Below are positions 1 through 7,675 of a DNA stretch of 24,559 nt, one piece after another; within the stretch, counting starts at the first letter, position 1; each line of letters starts with the position of its first letter. The notes below the pieces were generated by a model. The model had not been told where the DNA came from, searched no databases, and saw nothing but the letters and a program-made list of their open reading frames with translations. Position numbers and translations under genes: made by a program. The stretch is from an uncultured Treponema sp. (lineage in GTDB: Bacteria > Spirochaetota > Spirochaetia > Treponematales > Treponemataceae), in contig CAKZZK010000152.1 of assembly GCA_937885235.1 (NCBI GenBank), forward strand, positions 1 through 24,559, written 5' to 3'.

Positions 1-81
1 CGTAGAGCAACGAGAATAAGTCTTTATAAAGCTTCAGCAGCAGATAAGAAGATGATAAAGACTTATTCTCGTTGCTCTACG
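1..81. repeat. 27-bp perfect inverted repeat (fold-back) at window edge
   Basis: Bases 1-27 are the exact reverse complement of bases 55-81, with a 27-nt loop (28-54). The right arm is ordinary rpsS coding sequence (IKTYSRCST). The left arm sits where upstream rpsS codons should be, but its translation in frame (RRATRISLY) does not resemble S19. The real gene therefore appears to begin to be readable near position 28. A fold-back of this kind at the end of a contig is typical of an assembly or amplification chimera. A genuine palindrome inside a ribosomal protein gene is unlikely. Confidence 0.9.
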
Positions 82-246
82 ATTATTCCCGAAATGGTTG
101 GCAACACTATTTCTGTGTACAATGGTAAGTCATGGATTCCCGTATACATTACGGAAAACCTGGTAGGTCACAAGCTCGGTGAGTTTGCTGCTACCCGTAC
201 GTTTAAAGGCCATGGCGGTTCAGATAAAGGCGCTAAAGGTAAATAA
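28..246 (+). CDS. rpsS: 30S ribosomal protein S19 (5'-partial)
   Basis: S19 forms a complex with S13 in the head of the 30S subunit, near the A-site tRNA. About 72 C-terminal residues are readable, from KASAADKKMIKTYSR through the family core WIPVYITENLVGHKLGEFAATR to a short basic Gly/Lys tail. The family is usually about 90-95 residues, so roughly the first 20 are missing. The missing part is not merely outside the window: bases 1-27 are a fold-back copy of 55-81, so the reading frame there is not native. An internal ATG at 52 is within the protein and is not the start. S19 is followed after 11 bp by rplV, as expected in the S10 operon. Confidence 0.9.
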   Translation, partial: KASAADKKMIKTYSRCSTIIPEMVGNTISVYNGKSWIPVYITENLVGHKLGEFAATRTFKGHGGSDKGAKGK

Positions 247-257
247 GGGTGGTTGAA

Positions 258-614
258 ATGACTGAGAAAACAGGTTATGTAGCAACAACCAAATTCTTGA
301 TTGCTTCTCCTACGAAGGTTCGCCCTGTAGCAAACGTGATCAAGAGGAAGCCTTGTTCGGAAGCTGTGGCTATTTTGGAGAATATGCCGCAGAAGGGCGC
401 GCGGCTCATTAAGGGGACGCTGAAGTCCGCGATGGCTAATGCGCTTAACAAGAATAAGAAACTTGATGAGGATATGCTGTATGTGAAGGAGATTCGGATC
501 GATGAGGGTCCGAGGCTTAAGAGAGTCTGGTTCCGTGCCCGTGGGCGTGCGGATCAGCTTCTGAGGCGCATGTGCCATATCACCGTTATAGTTGACGAGA
601 AGGCGGGAAAGTAA
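258..614 (+). CDS. rplV: 50S ribosomal protein L22
   Basis: L22 binds 23S rRNA, and its long beta-hairpin lines the peptide exit tunnel. The 118-residue protein shows the family core, including KVRPVANVIKRK near the N-terminus and the C-terminal hairpin region (DEGPRLKRVWFRARGRA). I chose the ATG at 258, which follows an AGGGTGG Shine-Dalgarno site at 246-252, rather than the in-frame GTG at 249 that lies inside that site. The stop codon is one base upstream of rpsC, so the two are probably translated in a coupled way. Confidence 0.95.
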   Translation: MTEKTGYVATTKFLIASPTKVRPVANVIKRKPCSEAVAILENMPQKGARLIKGTLKSAMANALNKNKKLDEDMLYVKEIRIDEGPRLKRVWFRARGRADQLLRRMCHITVIVDEKAGK

Positions 615-615
615 T

Positions 616-1371
616 ATGGGTCAGAAAGTTAGTCCTATTGGTTTGCGTCTTGGCGTAAACAAGACATGGCAGTCTCGGTGGTATGCGGATCCACGTGAGT
701 ATGCGGATTTAGTTCTTGAGGATATCAAGATCCGTAAGCTGGTGAATGCGCTCCCTGAATGTAAGAATGCGGAGATCGCAGAGATTGAGATTATCCGCCA
801 TCCCCAGCGTGTGACCATCGTCATCCACACCGCTCGCCCGGGCGTGATTATCGGCGTGAAGGGTGCGACGATTGAAAAAATCAGCGCAGATATCCAGAAC
901 CAGCTGACAAAGAAGGTTCAGATAAAGATCAAGGAAGTCAAGCATTCCGATATCAATGCTTCTTTGATTGCGCAGAACATTGCCCGCCAGCTTGCAGGCC
1001 GCGGTTCTTTCCGCAAGGCTCTGAAGCAGTCCGCAGGAAACGCTATGAAGGGCGGTGCGCAGGGAATCAAGATCAGGATTTCTGGTCGTCTTGCTGGTGC
1101 AGATATGACCCGCTCCGAGGAGCATAAGGAAGGACGTGTGCCTCTGCATACACTCCGTGCTGATATAGACTATGGTTTTTATGAGGCTCTGACGACTTAT
1201 GGCAAGATAGGCGTCAAGGTGTGGGTCTATAACGGTATGAATTATGGCCGCGAGAGGAATGAGGATGCTGGCGATATCGTGAGGAAGCCACGGCACTCTT
1301 CTGGCGAGCGTAAGTCTACCCGTGCTCCAAAGGCAAATAAAGCTGAGGGAGGAAAAGTAGAAAATGCTTAG
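616..1371 (+). CDS. rpsC: 30S ribosomal protein S3
   Basis: S3 sits at the mRNA entry channel of the 30S subunit and contributes to mRNA unwinding. The 251-residue protein begins MGQKVSPIGLRLG, the standard family start, so the upstream in-frame TTG is not used. A type-II KH domain carries the GVKG loop at about residues 80-83. The C-terminal S3 domain (GIKIRISGRLAGADMTRSE) starts near residue 154. A basic, low-complexity tail of about 30 residues (SSGERKSTRAPKANKAEGGK) ends it. The last 8 bases overlap rplP, and the rplP Shine-Dalgarno site lies inside this gene. Confidence 0.97.
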   Translation: MGQKVSPIGLRLGVNKTWQSRWYADPREYADLVLEDIKIRKLVNALPECKNAEIAEIEIIRHPQRVTIVIHTARPGVIIGVKGATIEKISADIQNQLTKKVQIKIKEVKHSDINASLIAQNIARQLAGRGSFRKALKQSAGNAMKGGAQGIKIRISGRLAGADMTRSEEHKEGRVPLHTLRADIDYGFYEALTTYGKIGVKVWVYNGMNYGRERNEDAGDIVRKPRHSSGERKSTRAPKANKAEGGKVENA

Positions 1372-1780
1372 TCCTAAGAGAGTCGCTCACCGCAAGGTGC
1401 AGCGCGGTAGAATTAAAGGGCATGCGACCCGTGACAACACGGTTGATTTTGGTGATATAGCCCTTGTCGCTTTGGAGCCGGTCTGGCTGGGTGCAAAGCA
1501 TATAGAGGCTGCGCGTGTTGCAATCAACCGCTGCATCAACCGTCAGGGAAAGGTGTGGACGCGCATATTCCCGGATAAGCCTGTTTCAAAGAAACCTGCT
1601 GATACCCGTATGGGTAAGGGAAAGGGTGCGCCTGAGTTCTGGGCTGCGGTCATCAAGCCCGGTATGATTTTATTTGAGATTGGCGGAGTTGACTTGAAGT
1701 TGGCTGAGAAGGCTATGCACTTGGCATCAAGCAAGCTGCCCATCAAGACAAAAGTGGCTTTCCGCCCGACAGTGGAGTAG
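1364..1780 (+). CDS. rplP: 50S ribosomal protein L16
   Basis: L16 is a late-assembling protein that organises the A-site tRNA region of the 50S subunit. The 138-residue protein has the usual length and the hallmark stretches MLSPKRVAHRK, RQGKVWTRIFPDKPVSKKPADTRMGKGKG and the C-terminal LASSKLPIKTKVAFR. The ATG at 1364 overlaps the end of rpsC by 8 bases and is preceded by a GGGAGGA Shine-Dalgarno site at about 1347-1353. Nothing unusual was seen. Confidence 0.97.
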   Translation: MLSPKRVAHRKVQRGRIKGHATRDNTVDFGDIALVALEPVWLGAKHIEAARVAINRCINRQGKVWTRIFPDKPVSKKPADTRMGKGKGAPEFWAAVIKPGMILFEIGGVDLKLAEKAMHLASSKLPIKTKVAFRPTVE

Positions 1781-1790
1781 GGGGTAAGAA

Positions 1791-2042
1791 ATGGCAGAGG
1801 CAAAGAAATTCAGAAAGGCTGATGACAAGAAGCTTTCTTACGCCGAGCTTGTAACAAAGCGGAATGAATTGAAGAAGGAGTACATGGACCTTCGTTTTCA
1901 GGCAGTCGTTGGTCATGTAGATAATCCGATGCAGAAGCGTACGATGCGCCGCGAGATAGCCCGCCTCAATACGCTTATTCACCAGCAGGATCTGGAGAAA
2001 TTCAGAAAGGCTGCTGCTGAAGCTATTGCTGCAAAAAACTAG
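1791..2042 (+). CDS. rpmC: 50S ribosomal protein L29
   Basis: L29 lies beside L23 at the tunnel exit, where ribosome-associated factors dock. The family core is the two-helix hairpin LSYAELVTKRNELKKEYMDLRFQAVVGHVDNPMQKRTMRREIARLNTLIHQ, here from about residue 15. At 83 residues it is longer than the common 60-70. The extra length comes from a charged N-terminal lead (MAEAKKFRKADDKK) and an Ala/Lys-rich C-terminal tail. Its TAG stop is also the beginning of the Shine-Dalgarno site for rpsQ. Confidence 0.93.
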   Translation: MAEAKKFRKADDKKLSYAELVTKRNELKKEYMDLRFQAVVGHVDNPMQKRTMRREIARLNTLIHQQDLEKFRKAAAEAIAAKN

Positions 2043-2052
2043 GAGCTGACCC

Positions 2053-2325
2053 GTGGAAGAACAGAAGGTTCATAAGAAGGGTGGAAAGCGTTCTTTCGTT
2101 GGCATTGTGACCAGCGATAAGATGGACAAGACGATCGTTGTGTCTATTGATACAAAGAAGATGGACCGCCTTTACAAGAAATATGTTACGCGCACTAAGA
2201 AGTGCAAGGCTCATGACGCAAATAATGATGCACATGAGGGCGATACTGTCCGCATTATAGAATGCGCCCCTATTAGTAAAGATAAATGTTGGCGTCTCGA
2301 TGCTGTCCTCGAGAGGGCCAAATAA
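2053..2325 (+). CDS. rpsQ: 30S ribosomal protein S17 (GTG start)
   Basis: S17 is a primary 16S rRNA-binding protein with an OB fold. The 90-residue protein contains the core FVGIVTSDKMDKTIVVSIDTKKMDRLYKKYVTRTKKCKAHDANNDAHEGDTVRI. It starts at a GTG. No ATG lies upstream in frame, and an AGGAG at 2041-2045 is correctly spaced for this GTG. The N-terminal segment before the fold (EEQKVHKKGGKRS) is a little longer than in many bacteria. It sits between rpmC and rplN as expected. Confidence 0.94.
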   Translation: MEEQKVHKKGGKRSFVGIVTSDKMDKTIVVSIDTKKMDRLYKKYVTRTKKCKAHDANNDAHEGDTVRIIECAPISKDKCWRLDAVLERAK

Positions 2326-2340
2326 GGCAGGAGTAACAGT

Positions 2341-2709
2341 ATGCTTCAAATGCAGTCAAATCTGGTTGTTGCCGATAACTCCGGAGCCAAGCTGGTTCAG
2401 TGTATCAAGGTTCTGGGAGGATCCCACCGCCGTTATGCAGGTATTGGTGACATTGTTGTGGTAGCTGTCAAGGAAGCCATTCCGACATCTACGATAAAAG
2501 AGGGGTCGGTACAGAAAGCGGTAATCGTGCGCGTGGCGAAAGAATACCGCCGTCCTGACGGAACCTATATCCGCTTTGATGACAACGCATGCGTCCTCGT
2601 TGATGCGGATAAGAATCCGAGGGGAAAGCGTATCTTTGGGCCTGTGGCTCGCGAGCTGCGTGATATGGACTTTATGAAGATTGTATCACTCGCTCCGGAA
2701 GTCCTCTGA
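2341..2709 (+). CDS. rplN: 50S ribosomal protein L14
   Basis: L14 binds 23S rRNA at the subunit interface, forming intersubunit bridges and the docking site for silencing factors. At 122 residues it has standard length and the classical motif run MLQMQSNLVVADNSGAK, RRPDGTYIRFDDNACVLVD and RIFGPVARELRDMDFMKIVSLAPEVL. The ATG at 2341 is preceded by AGGAG at about 2329-2333. Second-residue Leu replaces the usual Ile, which is unremarkable. Confidence 0.97.
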   Translation: MLQMQSNLVVADNSGAKLVQCIKVLGGSHRRYAGIGDIVVVAVKEAIPTSTIKEGSVQKAVIVRVAKEYRRPDGTYIRFDDNACVLVDADKNPRGKRIFGPVARELRDMDFMKIVSLAPEVL

Positions 2710-2722
2710 GGAGTTGTATATT

Positions 2723-3046
2723 ATGCAGCATAAGTACAAGATTCATAAGGATGATAGTGTAGAGATCATCAGCGGTAAGGATAAGGGAAAGCGCGGTACC
2801 ATAGTGCGTGTGTTCGAGAAGAACGGACGCTGCCGTGTTATCGTCAGCGGCGCAAACCTTGTCAAGAAAGCGATGAAGAGAAGGAGCCAGCAGGATGCTG
2901 GCGGCATTGCTGAGGTGGAGGCACCTCTGGATATTTCAAACGTGGCGCTTGTCTGCAAGAAGTGCGGCCGCCCGGTGAAAGTTGGCTATAAGCTTGACGG
3001 TGACAAGAAGCTTCGTGTCTGCCGCAAGTGTGGAGAAACACTGTAA
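2723..3046 (+). CDS. rplX: 50S ribosomal protein L24 with C-terminal zinc ribbon
   Basis: L24 initiates 50S assembly. The start is the ATG at 2723 (MQHKYKIHKDD). The longer upstream ORF would overlap rplN, and its extra residues are not L24-like. A KOW motif spans about residues 10-35 (DSVEIISGKDKGKRGTIVRV). The protein is 107 residues and carries two Cys pairs, CKKC at 78-81 and CRKC at 100-103, forming a likely C-terminal zinc ribbon. The stop overlaps the rplE start in TAATG. Confidence 0.95.
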   Translation: MQHKYKIHKDDSVEIISGKDKGKRGTIVRVFEKNGRCRVIVSGANLVKKAMKRRSQQDAGGIAEVEAPLDISNVALVCKKCGRPVKVGYKLDGDKKLRVCRKCGETL

Positions 3047-3597
3047 TGGAAAGTTACGTACCACGGCTTAAGAAAGTCTATAAGGAAAAAATCGCTCCTG
3101 AGCTTTTTAAGGAGCTGGGATATACATCCACCATGCAGATTCCTGTAATCAAGAAGATTATAGTGAATATGGGTGTGGGTGAGGCTCTCACGAATAAGAA
3201 ACTTCTTGACGCTGCAGTTACAGATCTCACTCAGATTACTGGTCAGAAAGCTGTTAAAACAAAGGCGAAGAAGAGCATTGCAAATTTCAAGGTTCGTGCA
3301 GGAAATGAAATCGGCGCCATGGTGACGTTGCGGGGAAACATCATGTATGAGTTCCTTGACCGCCTGGTCAATGTGGCACTGCCTCGTGTAAAGGATTTCC
3401 GTGGAATTAAGGCGACCGGCTTTGATGGTCATGGAAATTTCTCTCTTGGTATAACCGAGCAGATCATCTTCCCGGAAATTGATTTTGATAAGATTGTGAA
3501 GATTTCCGGTATGAACATCAATATCGTTACCAATGCGCGCACTGACAATGAGGCCCGTGCGTTGCTGACGAAATTCGGTATGCCGTTCAGGAAGTAA
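3046..3597 (+). CDS. rplE: 50S ribosomal protein L5
   Basis: L5 binds 5S rRNA and helps fix the central protuberance, contacting P-site tRNA. The 183-residue protein starts MESYVPRLKKVYKEKIAPELFKELGY, and shows IKKIIVNMGVGEA and GHGNFSLGITEQIIFPEIDFDKI, all hallmarks of the family. I use the ATG at 3046, which shares one base with the rplX stop codon (TAATG). The in-frame codon at 3028 lies inside rplX. Confidence 0.97.
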   Translation: MESYVPRLKKVYKEKIAPELFKELGYTSTMQIPVIKKIIVNMGVGEALTNKKLLDAAVTDLTQITGQKAVKTKAKKSIANFKVRAGNEIGAMVTLRGNIMYEFLDRLVNVALPRVKDFRGIKATGFDGHGNFSLGITEQIIFPEIDFDKIVKISGMNINIVTNARTDNEARALLTKFGMPFRK

Positions 3598-3607
3598 GGG
3601 GAAATTT

Positions 3608-3793
3608 ATGGCTAAGAAATCGATGATTATCAAGGCGCAGCGGACTCCGAAATACAGCACCCGCCGGTATAACCGCTGTCAGATTTGTGGGCGTCCCCAT
3701 GGATATTTGCGGAAATTCAAGATCTGTCGTATCTGTTTCCGCAAATTGGCAAGTGATGGGCTGTTACCCGGTGTAACAAAATCATCTTGGTAG
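3608..3793 (+). CDS. rpsN: 30S ribosomal protein S14, zinc-binding type
   Basis: S14 completes the head of the 30S subunit. At 61 residues this is the short, zinc-binding (type Z) form. Two CxxC pairs are present, at residues 24/27 and 40/43, spaced as in the zinc-binding family. The C-terminal LASDGLLPGVTKSSW matches the family end. Zinc-free paralogues, where they exist, are about 100 residues, and none is seen in this window. Confidence 0.97.
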   Translation: MAKKSMIIKAQRTPKYSTRRYNRCQICGRPHGYLRKFKICRICFRKLASDGLLPGVTKSSW

Positions 3794-3811
3794 AGTGGCA
3801 GGAGTATAGAG

Positions 3812-4213
3812 ATGGCAGCTTCAGATCCAGTAGCAGATATGCTTGCAAAAGTCCAGAATGCAGCAAAGGTCGGTCACGAGAAGGTAGATGTTCCTACCTC
3901 TAAGATGAAACTGGAAATTGTCAAGATTTTAAAGACGGAAGGCTATATTAAGAATTTCAAGAAGGTGCAGGACGATGATGGTCACAGCATTATCCGCATC
4001 TTCATGAAGTATGACGAGGCAAATGCCCCGGTTATTCACGGCATGAAGAAGATTTCAACTCCTGGCCGCCGTGTGTATTCAGGCTATCGGGACTTGCCCC
4101 GCGTGTTTAACGGCTATGGTACCTTGATTGTCTCAACGTCAAGCGGTGTTACGACCGGCAAAAAGGCGTCTGAGAAGATGGTCGGCGGCGAGCTGATCTG
4201 TACCGTGTGGTAA
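3812..4213 (+). CDS. rpsH: 30S ribosomal protein S8
   Basis: S8 is a primary binder of the central domain of 16S rRNA. In some bacteria it also regulates the spc operon by binding its own mRNA near rplE. The 133-residue protein has the family pattern DPVADMLAKVQNA at the N-terminus and the C-terminal RNA-binding run GTLIVSTSSGVTTGKKASEKMVGGELICTVW. I did not identify an S8-site mimic at the rplX-rplE junction. The gene lies 18 bp after rpsN and 17 bp before rplF. Confidence 0.97.
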   Translation: MAASDPVADMLAKVQNAAKVGHEKVDVPTSKMKLEIVKILKTEGYIKNFKKVQDDDGHSIIRIFMKYDEANAPVIHGMKKISTPGRRVYSGYRDLPRVFNGYGTLIVSTSSGVTTGKKASEKMVGGELICTVW

Positions 4214-4230
4214 TAGAATAGGAGGAAAGA

Positions 4231-4770
4231 ATGTCAAAGATTGGTAAGCTTCCTGTTGCTATTCCGGCAGGTGTAACGGTCAAGGTTGAAGATAACGCGG
4301 TGAAGGTGAAGGGACCGAAGGGCGAGATTGTCCAGAAGTTCAACAATCTGGTGAAGGTTGAGGTGAAGGGGACTGAGATTGTCGTGGATCCCGTCGTTTC
4401 ATCGAAGGCGGCAAATGCTGCCCACGGTCTGTACCGCAACCTCATCCACAATATGGTCACAGGCGTTACGAGCGGTTTCTCAAAGACGCTGATTATAACG
4501 GGCGTTGGTTTCCGTGCCGAGGTGCAGGGAAAGCTGCTTGTGATGAATCTGGGATACTCAACGGATTTCATCGCGGTGATTCCGGACGACCTCACTGTCA
4601 CTGCTGACAAAGAGGGTAAGGTGACGGTATCGGGCATCGACAAGCAGAAGGTCGGGCAGTACTGTGCGGATTTGCGTAAGCTGCGTAAACCTGAGCCGTA
4701 TAAGGGCAAGGGTATTCGCTATGAGACAGAAGTTATTAGGCGTAAAGTCGGTAAGACTGGCGTAAAATAA
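4231..4770 (+). CDS. rplF: 50S ribosomal protein L6
   Basis: L6 lies near the factor-binding site of the 50S subunit, next to the sarcin-ricin loop. The 179-residue protein opens MSKIGKLPVAIPAGV and closes with the diagnostic EPYKGKGIRYETEVIRRKVGKTG. It consists of two repeats of the L6 fold. A strong GGAGG (4221-4225) precedes the ATG. Nothing unusual was seen. Confidence 0.97.
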   Translation: MSKIGKLPVAIPAGVTVKVEDNAVKVKGPKGEIVQKFNNLVKVEVKGTEIVVDPVVSSKAANAAHGLYRNLIHNMVTGVTSGFSKTLIITGVGFRAEVQGKLLVMNLGYSTDFIAVIPDDLTVTADKEGKVTVSGIDKQKVGQYCADLRKLRKPEPYKGKGIRYETEVIRRKVGKTGVK

Positions 4771-4781
4771 GGTGAACTGGT

Positions 4782-5144
4782 ATGTTTAAGAAACTTAGTG
4801 ATAAACAGAGAAAACGTCTGCATAGGAAGATTCATATCCGTAAGTCCATTTACGGTACGGCAGAACGCCCTCGCATGAGTGTGTATAAGAGCGGCCACAA
4901 CCTTTACGTGCAGGTTATAAATGACGATGAGGGCAGGACGCTTGCTTCCATCTCGACGCTTGAGAAGGACTTCATTGACCTCAGGGCGAATGTTGCGAGC
5001 GCGACAAAGCTCGGTGCTGCAATGGGTCAGCGCTTGAAGGACAAGAACATTACGAAGATTGTGTTCGATCGCAATGGGTATCTCTATCATGGCGTTGTAA
5101 AGGCTCTTGCCGATGCCACCCGCGAAGCGGGGATTGAATTCTAG
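4782..5144 (+). CDS. rplR: 50S ribosomal protein L18
   Basis: L18 binds 5S rRNA together with L5 and L25-type proteins. The 120-residue protein shows RPRMSVYKSGHNLYVQVINDDEGRTLAS in the N-terminal half and the C-terminal VFDRNGYLYHGVVKALADATREAGIEF, both diagnostic. The stop codon TAG merges with the AGGAGG ahead of rpsE. Confidence 0.96.
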   Translation: MFKKLSDKQRKRLHRKIHIRKSIYGTAERPRMSVYKSGHNLYVQVINDDEGRTLASISTLEKDFIDLRANVASATKLGAAMGQRLKDKNITKIVFDRNGYLYHGVVKALADATREAGIEF

Positions 5145-5152
5145 GAGGAGCT

Positions 5153-5665
5153 ATGGAACACCAGAATAATAAAGAAAGAAAGCCTGCTGATGAATTCGTG
5201 GAAAAGCTCGTAAAGCTTAACCGCACCGCTAAGACGGTAAAAGGTGGACGCAGGATGTCATTCTCCGCCCTCACCGTTGTGGGCGACCAGAAGGGCAGAA
5301 TTGGCTTTGGCTTTGGAAAGGCGAATGACGTGACCGAGGCTATCAGGAAGAGCATTGACAAGGCTAAGTCTAACCTTACGACGCTTCCGATGAAGAATGG
5401 CACCATTCCCCATGAGGTTATTGGAAAGTACAAGAGCTCTGCCGTGCTGCTGAAGCCTGCCTGTCCCGGTACCGGCGTGAAGGCCGGTGGTCCGGTCCGC
5501 GCGGTAATGGATGCCGCAGGCATTACGGATGTCATCTCCAAGTCTCAGGGCTCTCGGACATCGGTGAACGTTATCCGTGCGACGTTTGATGCTGTTGAAA
5601 ACATGATGAATGCAAGCAAGATTGCAGAAAATCGTGGTAAGTCATTGAATGATTTGTGGGGCTGA
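5153..5665 (+). CDS. rpsE: 30S ribosomal protein S5
   Basis: S5 lies at the mRNA entrance of the 30S subunit and influences decoding fidelity. The 170-residue protein has the double-stranded-RNA-binding-like N-terminal domain (RTAKTVKGGRRMSFSALTVVGD followed by GRIGFGFGKANDV) and the C-terminal domain (GTGVKAGGPVRAVMDAAGI). The ATG follows AGGAGG at 5144-5149. A single base separates its stop codon from rpmD. Confidence 0.97.
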   Translation: MEHQNNKERKPADEFVEKLVKLNRTAKTVKGGRRMSFSALTVVGDQKGRIGFGFGKANDVTEAIRKSIDKAKSNLTTLPMKNGTIPHEVIGKYKSSAVLLKPACPGTGVKAGGPVRAVMDAAGITDVISKSQGSRTSVNVIRATFDAVENMMNASKIAENRGKSLNDLWG

Positions 5666-5666
5666 T

Positions 5667-5852
5667 ATGGCGAAGAAATTACGTATTACTCTTGTACGGA
5701 GTGTTATCGGTCAAAAACCTGATAAACGGGCGACTGTCCGTAGTCTTGGACTTAAGAGAATCAGCTCTGTTGTTGAGCATGAGGATAATCCGTCCGTCTG
5801 GGGCATGGTGCACGCTGTGGCGCACTTGGTAAAGGTTGAGGAGATTGACTAA
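5667..5852 (+). CDS. rpmD: 50S ribosomal protein L30
   Basis: L30 is a small non-essential protein on the 50S solvent side. The start is the ATG at 5667 (MAKKLRITLVRSVIGQKPDKRATVRSLGLKRI), not the earlier in-frame codon at 5649, which lies inside rpsE. Length is 61 residues, typical for the bacterial form. Its TAA stop shares a base with the rplO ATG (TAATG). Confidence 0.95.
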   Translation: MAKKLRITLVRSVIGQKPDKRATVRSLGLKRISSVVEHEDNPSVWGMVHAVAHLVKVEEID

Positions 5853-6325
5853 TGTCTGATTTTATGTTGCATGCACCCGAGGGTGCAAATAGAAAGAAGC
5901 GGATCGTTGGCCGCGGTTCGTCATCTGGTCGTGGTACTACGGCAGGAAGGGGAAACAAGGGTCAGCAGTCCCGCTCTGGTGGAAAGACATACGTAGGCTT
6001 TGAGGGCGGACAGATGCCTCTATATCGGCGGATCGCTCAGCGCGGCTTTTCAAATTATCCCTTCAAGGAAGAATATGAAATCTTCAACCTGAAGGATTTG
6101 GAAGCCAAGTACGCCGATGGCGAAACCGTGGACAGGAAGTCATTGGTTGCCAAGAATCTGCTCAAAAAGGGCCGTGCCAAGGTGAAGATCCTCGGCGATG
6201 GAGAAATTTCCAAGAAGCTCGTTATCAACGTTGATAAGATTTCTGCCTCTGCCAAAGAAAAGGTCGAGAAGGCTGGCGGAACAGTGACTGTTCCTGCTAA
6301 TGACGAAAAGTCTGCTGAGAAATAA
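5852..6325 (+). CDS. rplO: 50S ribosomal protein L15
   Basis: L15 binds 23S rRNA late in assembly and has a long Gly/Arg-rich N-terminal extension, seen here as RIVGRGSSSGRGTTAGRGNKGQ with SRSGGKTYVGFEGGQMPLYRRIAQRGF after it. The C-terminal globular half includes LLKKGRAKVKILGDGEISKKL. Length is 157 residues, slightly above the usual 145-150 because of an acidic/Lys tail (PANDEKSAEK). It directly precedes secY, as in most bacteria. Confidence 0.96.
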   Translation: MSDFMLHAPEGANRKKRIVGRGSSSGRGTTAGRGNKGQQSRSGGKTYVGFEGGQMPLYRRIAQRGFSNYPFKEEYEIFNLKDLEAKYADGETVDRKSLVAKNLLKKGRAKVKILGDGEISKKLVINVDKISASAKEKVEKAGGTVTVPANDEKSAEK

Positions 6326-6340
6326 ACGTTGGAGTTACAA

Positions 6341-7675
6341 ATGGCAAACAATCCTGTTGTAAATATGTTCAGAGTAAAAGAGCTGCGTGACCGTATACTC
6401 TTTACATTGCTTATCCTTGCTGTCTTTCGACTTGGTAGCGTTTTAACAATACCGGGCATTGATGCAACCTTGCTTCTGCAGTACTTCAACAACCTTGCAA
6501 GTGGTGCGGAAAGTGCGTTTGCCAGTTATATGGACTTTTTTGCGGGCGGTGCATTTGAGCGATTTTCTGTGTTTATGCTCGGCGTAATGCCGTATATTTC
6601 GACACAGATCATCATGCAGCTTGCACTGGTTATTTTCCCTTCCCTTAAACGGATTGCGCAGGAAGAGGGCGGTCAGCAGAAGGTGGCGTGGTGGACCAGG
6701 GTGGGAACGATCTTTGTCTGTCTCATCCAGGCCGGTGCGCTCACTGTCTATGCTGACGCCATCAACCAGCAGCAGCCGGGGGCGATTATCTTTGAAAACA
6801 AACTTTATTTCAACGCCCTCGCTGTTTTGACCGTCACGACGGGTTCGATGATTACTATTTGGCTTGGCGACCAGATTACCTCCCATGGTATCGGCAATGG
6901 CATTTCTATGCTGATTTTTGCCGGTATTGTGGCGCGTATTCCGAGTGCTGCCTATGAGCTGTGGAAGAGCGTTTCAAACGGCGACATCAATGTGGTGTTC
7001 GTCATTGTCGCTCTTCTGATGTATGTGGTCATCATCGGGCTTGTTGTCTATGAGCAGTCAGGGGAAAGAAAAATCCCTGTCCATTATGCAAAACGCGTGG
7101 TCGGGCGGAAGATGTACGGCGGGCAGAGCATGTACATACCGTTCAAGATTAACCCGTCTGGAGTTATCCCGATTATTTTTGCCTCTGCGTTCCTGACGTT
7201 CCCGCTCCAGATTGCAAACAGCCTTTCAAACAGGGCTACGTGGTTGATGAAGGTGTCTGCGGTGCTTAATCCGTTGGGCATTCTGTATAATGTCATCGAG
7301 GTTTTGCTGATTATATTTTTTGCATACTTCTACACTCAGGTTACGCTGAACCCTACGGAAATTGCAAAAAATATCCGTGAAAACGGTGGTTCTATTCCGG
7401 GAATTAGAACTGACAAAACTGAGGAATATCTTCAGAAGGTTTTAAACCGTCTGATACTTCCTGGAGCTTTGTATTTGGCAGTCATTGCCGTATTGCCAAC
7501 AGTGATTCAGAATATCTTTAAGTTCCCTGCGTCTATTGCAATGCTTATGGGTGGAACTTCTCTGCTGATTCTGGTTGGTGTTGACCTTGATACAATGTCT
7601 CAGGTGGAGGCTCTTCTGAAAATGCATCATCACGATGGATTGACGAAGAAAGGACTGAGGCCAAGAAGTCTTTAA
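6341..7675 (+). CDS. secY: Preprotein translocase subunit SecY
   Basis: SecY forms the protein-conducting channel of the inner membrane with SecE and SecG. The 444-residue protein has the expected ten hydrophobic segments. Visible motifs are FRLGSVLTIPGID in the N-terminal region, GVMPYISTQIIMQL in the second transmembrane region, the cytoplasmic loop YEQSGERKIPVHYAKR, and NPTEIAKNIRENGGSIPGIRTDKTEEYL before the last segments. The ATG at 6341 follows a GGAG at 6331-6334. The in-frame TTG at 6329 overlaps that site and is rejected. A region of about 150 bp without a gene follows, instead of adk or map. Confidence 0.97.
   Translation: MANNPVVNMFRVKELRDRILFTLLILAVFRLGSVLTIPGIDATLLLQYFNNLASGAESAFASYMDFFAGGAFERFSVFMLGVMPYISTQIIMQLALVIFPSLKRIAQEEGGQQKVAWWTRVGTIFVCLIQAGALTVYADAINQQQPGAIIFENKLYFNALAVLTVTTGSMITIWLGDQITSHGIGNGISMLIFAGIVARIPSAAYELWKSVSNGDINVVFVIVALLMYVVIIGLVVYEQSGERKIPVHYAKRVVGRKMYGGQSMYIPFKINPSGVIPIIFASAFLTFPLQIANSLSNRATWLMKVSAVLNPLGILYNVIEVLLIIFFAYFYTQVTLNPTEIAKNIRENGGSIPGIRTDKTEEYLQKVLNRLILPGALYLAVIAVLPTVIQNIFKFPASIAMLMGGTSLLILVGVDLDTMSQVEALLKMHHHDGLTKKGLRPRSL

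Noticed and set aside
168..578. 136-residue minus-strand ORF
   Set aside because: Runs antisense to rpsS-rplV, which are certain genes; no recognisable domain or start context.
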